This document shows positions 13,878 through 16,009 of a stretch of 16,009 nucleotides of DNA, piece by piece. The notes below the pieces were generated by a model that was not told the origin of the DNA, searched no databases, and saw only the letters and a program-made list of their open reading frames with translations. Within the stretch, counting starts at the first letter, position 1. Every line of letters begins with the position of its first letter. The stretch comes from JBDSLU01 sp039916225 (GTDB lineage Bacteria > Acidobacteriota > Vicinamibacteria > Vicinamibacterales > Vicinamibacteraceae): the NCBI GenBank assembly GCA_039916225.1, contig JBDSLU010000305.1, positions 1 through 16,009 on the forward strand, written 5' to 3'. A program made the translations under genes and the position numbers.

Positions 13878-13882
13878 CACGC

Positions 13883-14739
<857 letters not shown>

Positions 14740-14743
<4 letters not shown>

Positions 14744-15693
14744 AGATCGTCGTCACCGGTTCGATCGCGTTCGACTATCTGATGTCGTTCCCGGGCTCGT
14801 TCACCGAGCACCTGCTGCCGGAGCACCTGTCGAAGGTGAGCCTCAGCTTCCTGGTCGACACGATGGACAAGCGGCGGGGCGGCTGTGCGCCGAACATCGC
14901 CTACACGCTGGCGCTGCTCGGCGAGCGGCCCTACCTGATGGCCACGGCGGGGCAGGACTTCGGCGACTACCGTGCCTGGCTCGATGCGGCCAAGGTCGAT
15001 ACGTCACTGGTCAAGGTCGTCGACGGCAAGTTCACGGCGTCGTTCTTCTGCAGCACGGATCAGCACAACAACCAGATCGCCTCGTTCTACACCGGCGCGA
15101 TGGCCAACGCCGCGGAACTGTCGTTCCGCACCGCCGGCGGCTGCAAGCTGGCGATCATCGGCCCGAACGATCCGGCGGCGATGAGCCAGTATGCCGAGGA
15201 GTGCCGCGTCCTCGGCATCCCGTACATCTACGACTTCGGCCAGCAGGTGGCGCGCATGGCCGGCGACGAGCTGCTGGCGGGCTTGACCGGCGCCGCGGTC
15301 GTGATCTCGAACGACTACGAGTTCCAGGTCCTGTGCGAGAAGACGGGGCTCGACGAGGCCGGCGTGCTGGCGCGCGCGAAGACGCTGGTCGTCACGCTGG
15401 GCGAGCACGGATGCAAGGTGGTGCGGCCCGAAGGGACGATCGCCGTTCCGGCGGTGCCGCCGGCACGCATCGTCGATCCGACCGGCGTCGGCGACGCCTT
15501 CCGCGGCGGCCTGATGAAGGGCCTCTCGGCGGGGGCCGACTGGGCGACCTGCGCCCAGCTGGGTAGCGTCGCGGCGGCCTACGCGCTCGAACACCTCGGC
15601 GGCACCAGCCACGCCTACACCCTCGACGAGTTCCGCGCCCGCTACGAGCAGCACTTCGGGACGCTCGCGTTGCCGGCGCCGGCGGGGGTGTGA
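14740..15693 (+). CDS. PfkB-family carbohydrate/nucleoside kinase (adenosine-kinase-like)
   Basis: This 317-residue ribokinase-fold kinase has the N-terminal strand VVTGSIAFDYLMSFPG (4-19), PfkB signature 1 as RGGCAPNIA (46-54), and signature 2 with the anion hole and catalytic base as DPTGVGDAFRGG (246-257, D252). VISNDYEF (188-195) precedes the ATP site. The family phosphorylates sugars or nucleosides with ATP. Coupling to mtnP by a 4-base ATGA overlap makes a purine nucleoside (adenosine) or a ribose-type product of methylthioadenosine turnover the most reasonable substrate, but this is inference. The start is fixed by the overlap and by the MKIVVTGS N-terminus. Its own stop overlaps the next start as GTGA, so three genes appear to be translated together. 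Confidence 0.9.
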
Positions 15694-16009
15694 CCACGGC
15701 AGCCAGTGGTGAAAGGGGCGCCGCGGCCCATTCACCGCGGGCGGCTAGCGTCCGTCGCGCGACGGTCGCCTGCCTGGCGGCGAGCCTCCTCTGGCTGGCC
15801 GCGATTTTCGCCGCTCCGCACGGGCTCCACGCTGCGCCGGGGGCGGCGTCGCGCCTCGCCGCCGGCACGGTCTACCTCGCCGGCCGCGTCGTGTGCCACC
15901 AGCGGCCGGAGCGCAGCTTCGTCGCCGCCGGCCATCCGCTGCCGGTGTGCGCACGCTGCACCGGCATCTACGCCGCGGCGCCCCTGGCATGTCTGTTCGC
16001 CTTGGCCGC
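15690..16009 (+). CDS. DUF2085 membrane protein, N-terminal part (runs off window)
   Basis: A frame starting at GTG 15690 stays open to the window end (106 codons visible). It overlaps the kinase stop by GTGA, so the start is chosen by coupling; no other start codon occurs in frame before the conserved part. The first 22 residues are polar. A transmembrane helix covers about 26-43 (VACLAASLLWLAAIF). Then come CHQRPERSF (69-77) and LPVCARCTGIY (84-94), followed by the start of a second hydrophobic helix. The CHQRPxRSF...CxRCxGIY pattern is the hallmark of DUF2085 inner-membrane proteins, whose biochemical function is unknown. The paired cysteines suggest metal binding or a redox role, which is inference. 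Confidence 0.85.
   Translation, partial: MTTAASGERGAAAHSPRAASVRRATVACLAASLLWLAAIFAAPHGLHAAPGAASRLAAGTVYLAGRVVCHQRPERSFVAAGHPLPVCARCTGIYAAAPLACLFALA

Overview
This is a GC-rich, gene-dense bacterial window with twelve supported coding regions, the outer two truncated by the window ends. No RNA genes, CRISPR arrays, insertion sequences or phage genes were seen, and no intergenic gap exceeds about 150 bases. The host looks Gram-negative: one gene encodes a small outer-membrane barrel-like protein with a signal peptide and a C-terminal Phe. High GC, scarce Shine-Dalgarno sites, several -10-like hexamers directly before start codons and the style of the small secreted proteins would fit Acidobacteriota (Vicinamibacteria-like). 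That placement is an inference, not something the sequence proves.

Left part (1-9143): a carbohydrate or protein-glycosylation locus. A plus-strand unit ends with a 1045-residue mosaic protein (class I methyltransferase, GT-A glycosyltransferase, a degenerate second GT2-like module, a Rossmann-like module and TPRs). It converges on a minus-strand operon of three genes: a UDP-glucose/nucleotide-sugar 6-dehydrogenase, a DUF115/MptE-like (Maf-type) protein with a large C-terminal extension that looks like a beta-propeller, and an FkbM methyltransferase with an extra N-terminal beta-rich domain. The two convergent units meet so tightly that their stop codons share the palindrome CTAG. Together they could make a nucleotide-activated uronic acid, transfer sugars and O-methylate the product.

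Middle part (9144-12600): a 145-base divergent intergenic region with a short perfect palindrome, a DnaC-like AAA+ ATPase, HemW (radical-SAM heme chaperone), a secreted proline-rich-linker protein of unknown function, a strong GNRA-loop terminator, and a convergent outer-membrane protein gene whose 3' end has been tandemly duplicated.

Right part (12601-16009): an acyl-CoA dehydrogenase followed by a translationally coupled group of mtnP (methylthioadenosine phosphorylase), a PfkB-family nucleoside/sugar kinase and a DUF2085 membrane protein. Junctions in this group are 4-base ATGA and GTGA overlaps.

The most novel material is the glycan locus with its unusual domain fusions. A set of putative leaderless promoters, with the hexamer exactly 6 bases before ATG in three genes and 9 bases in a fourth, is the most interesting regulatory signal.
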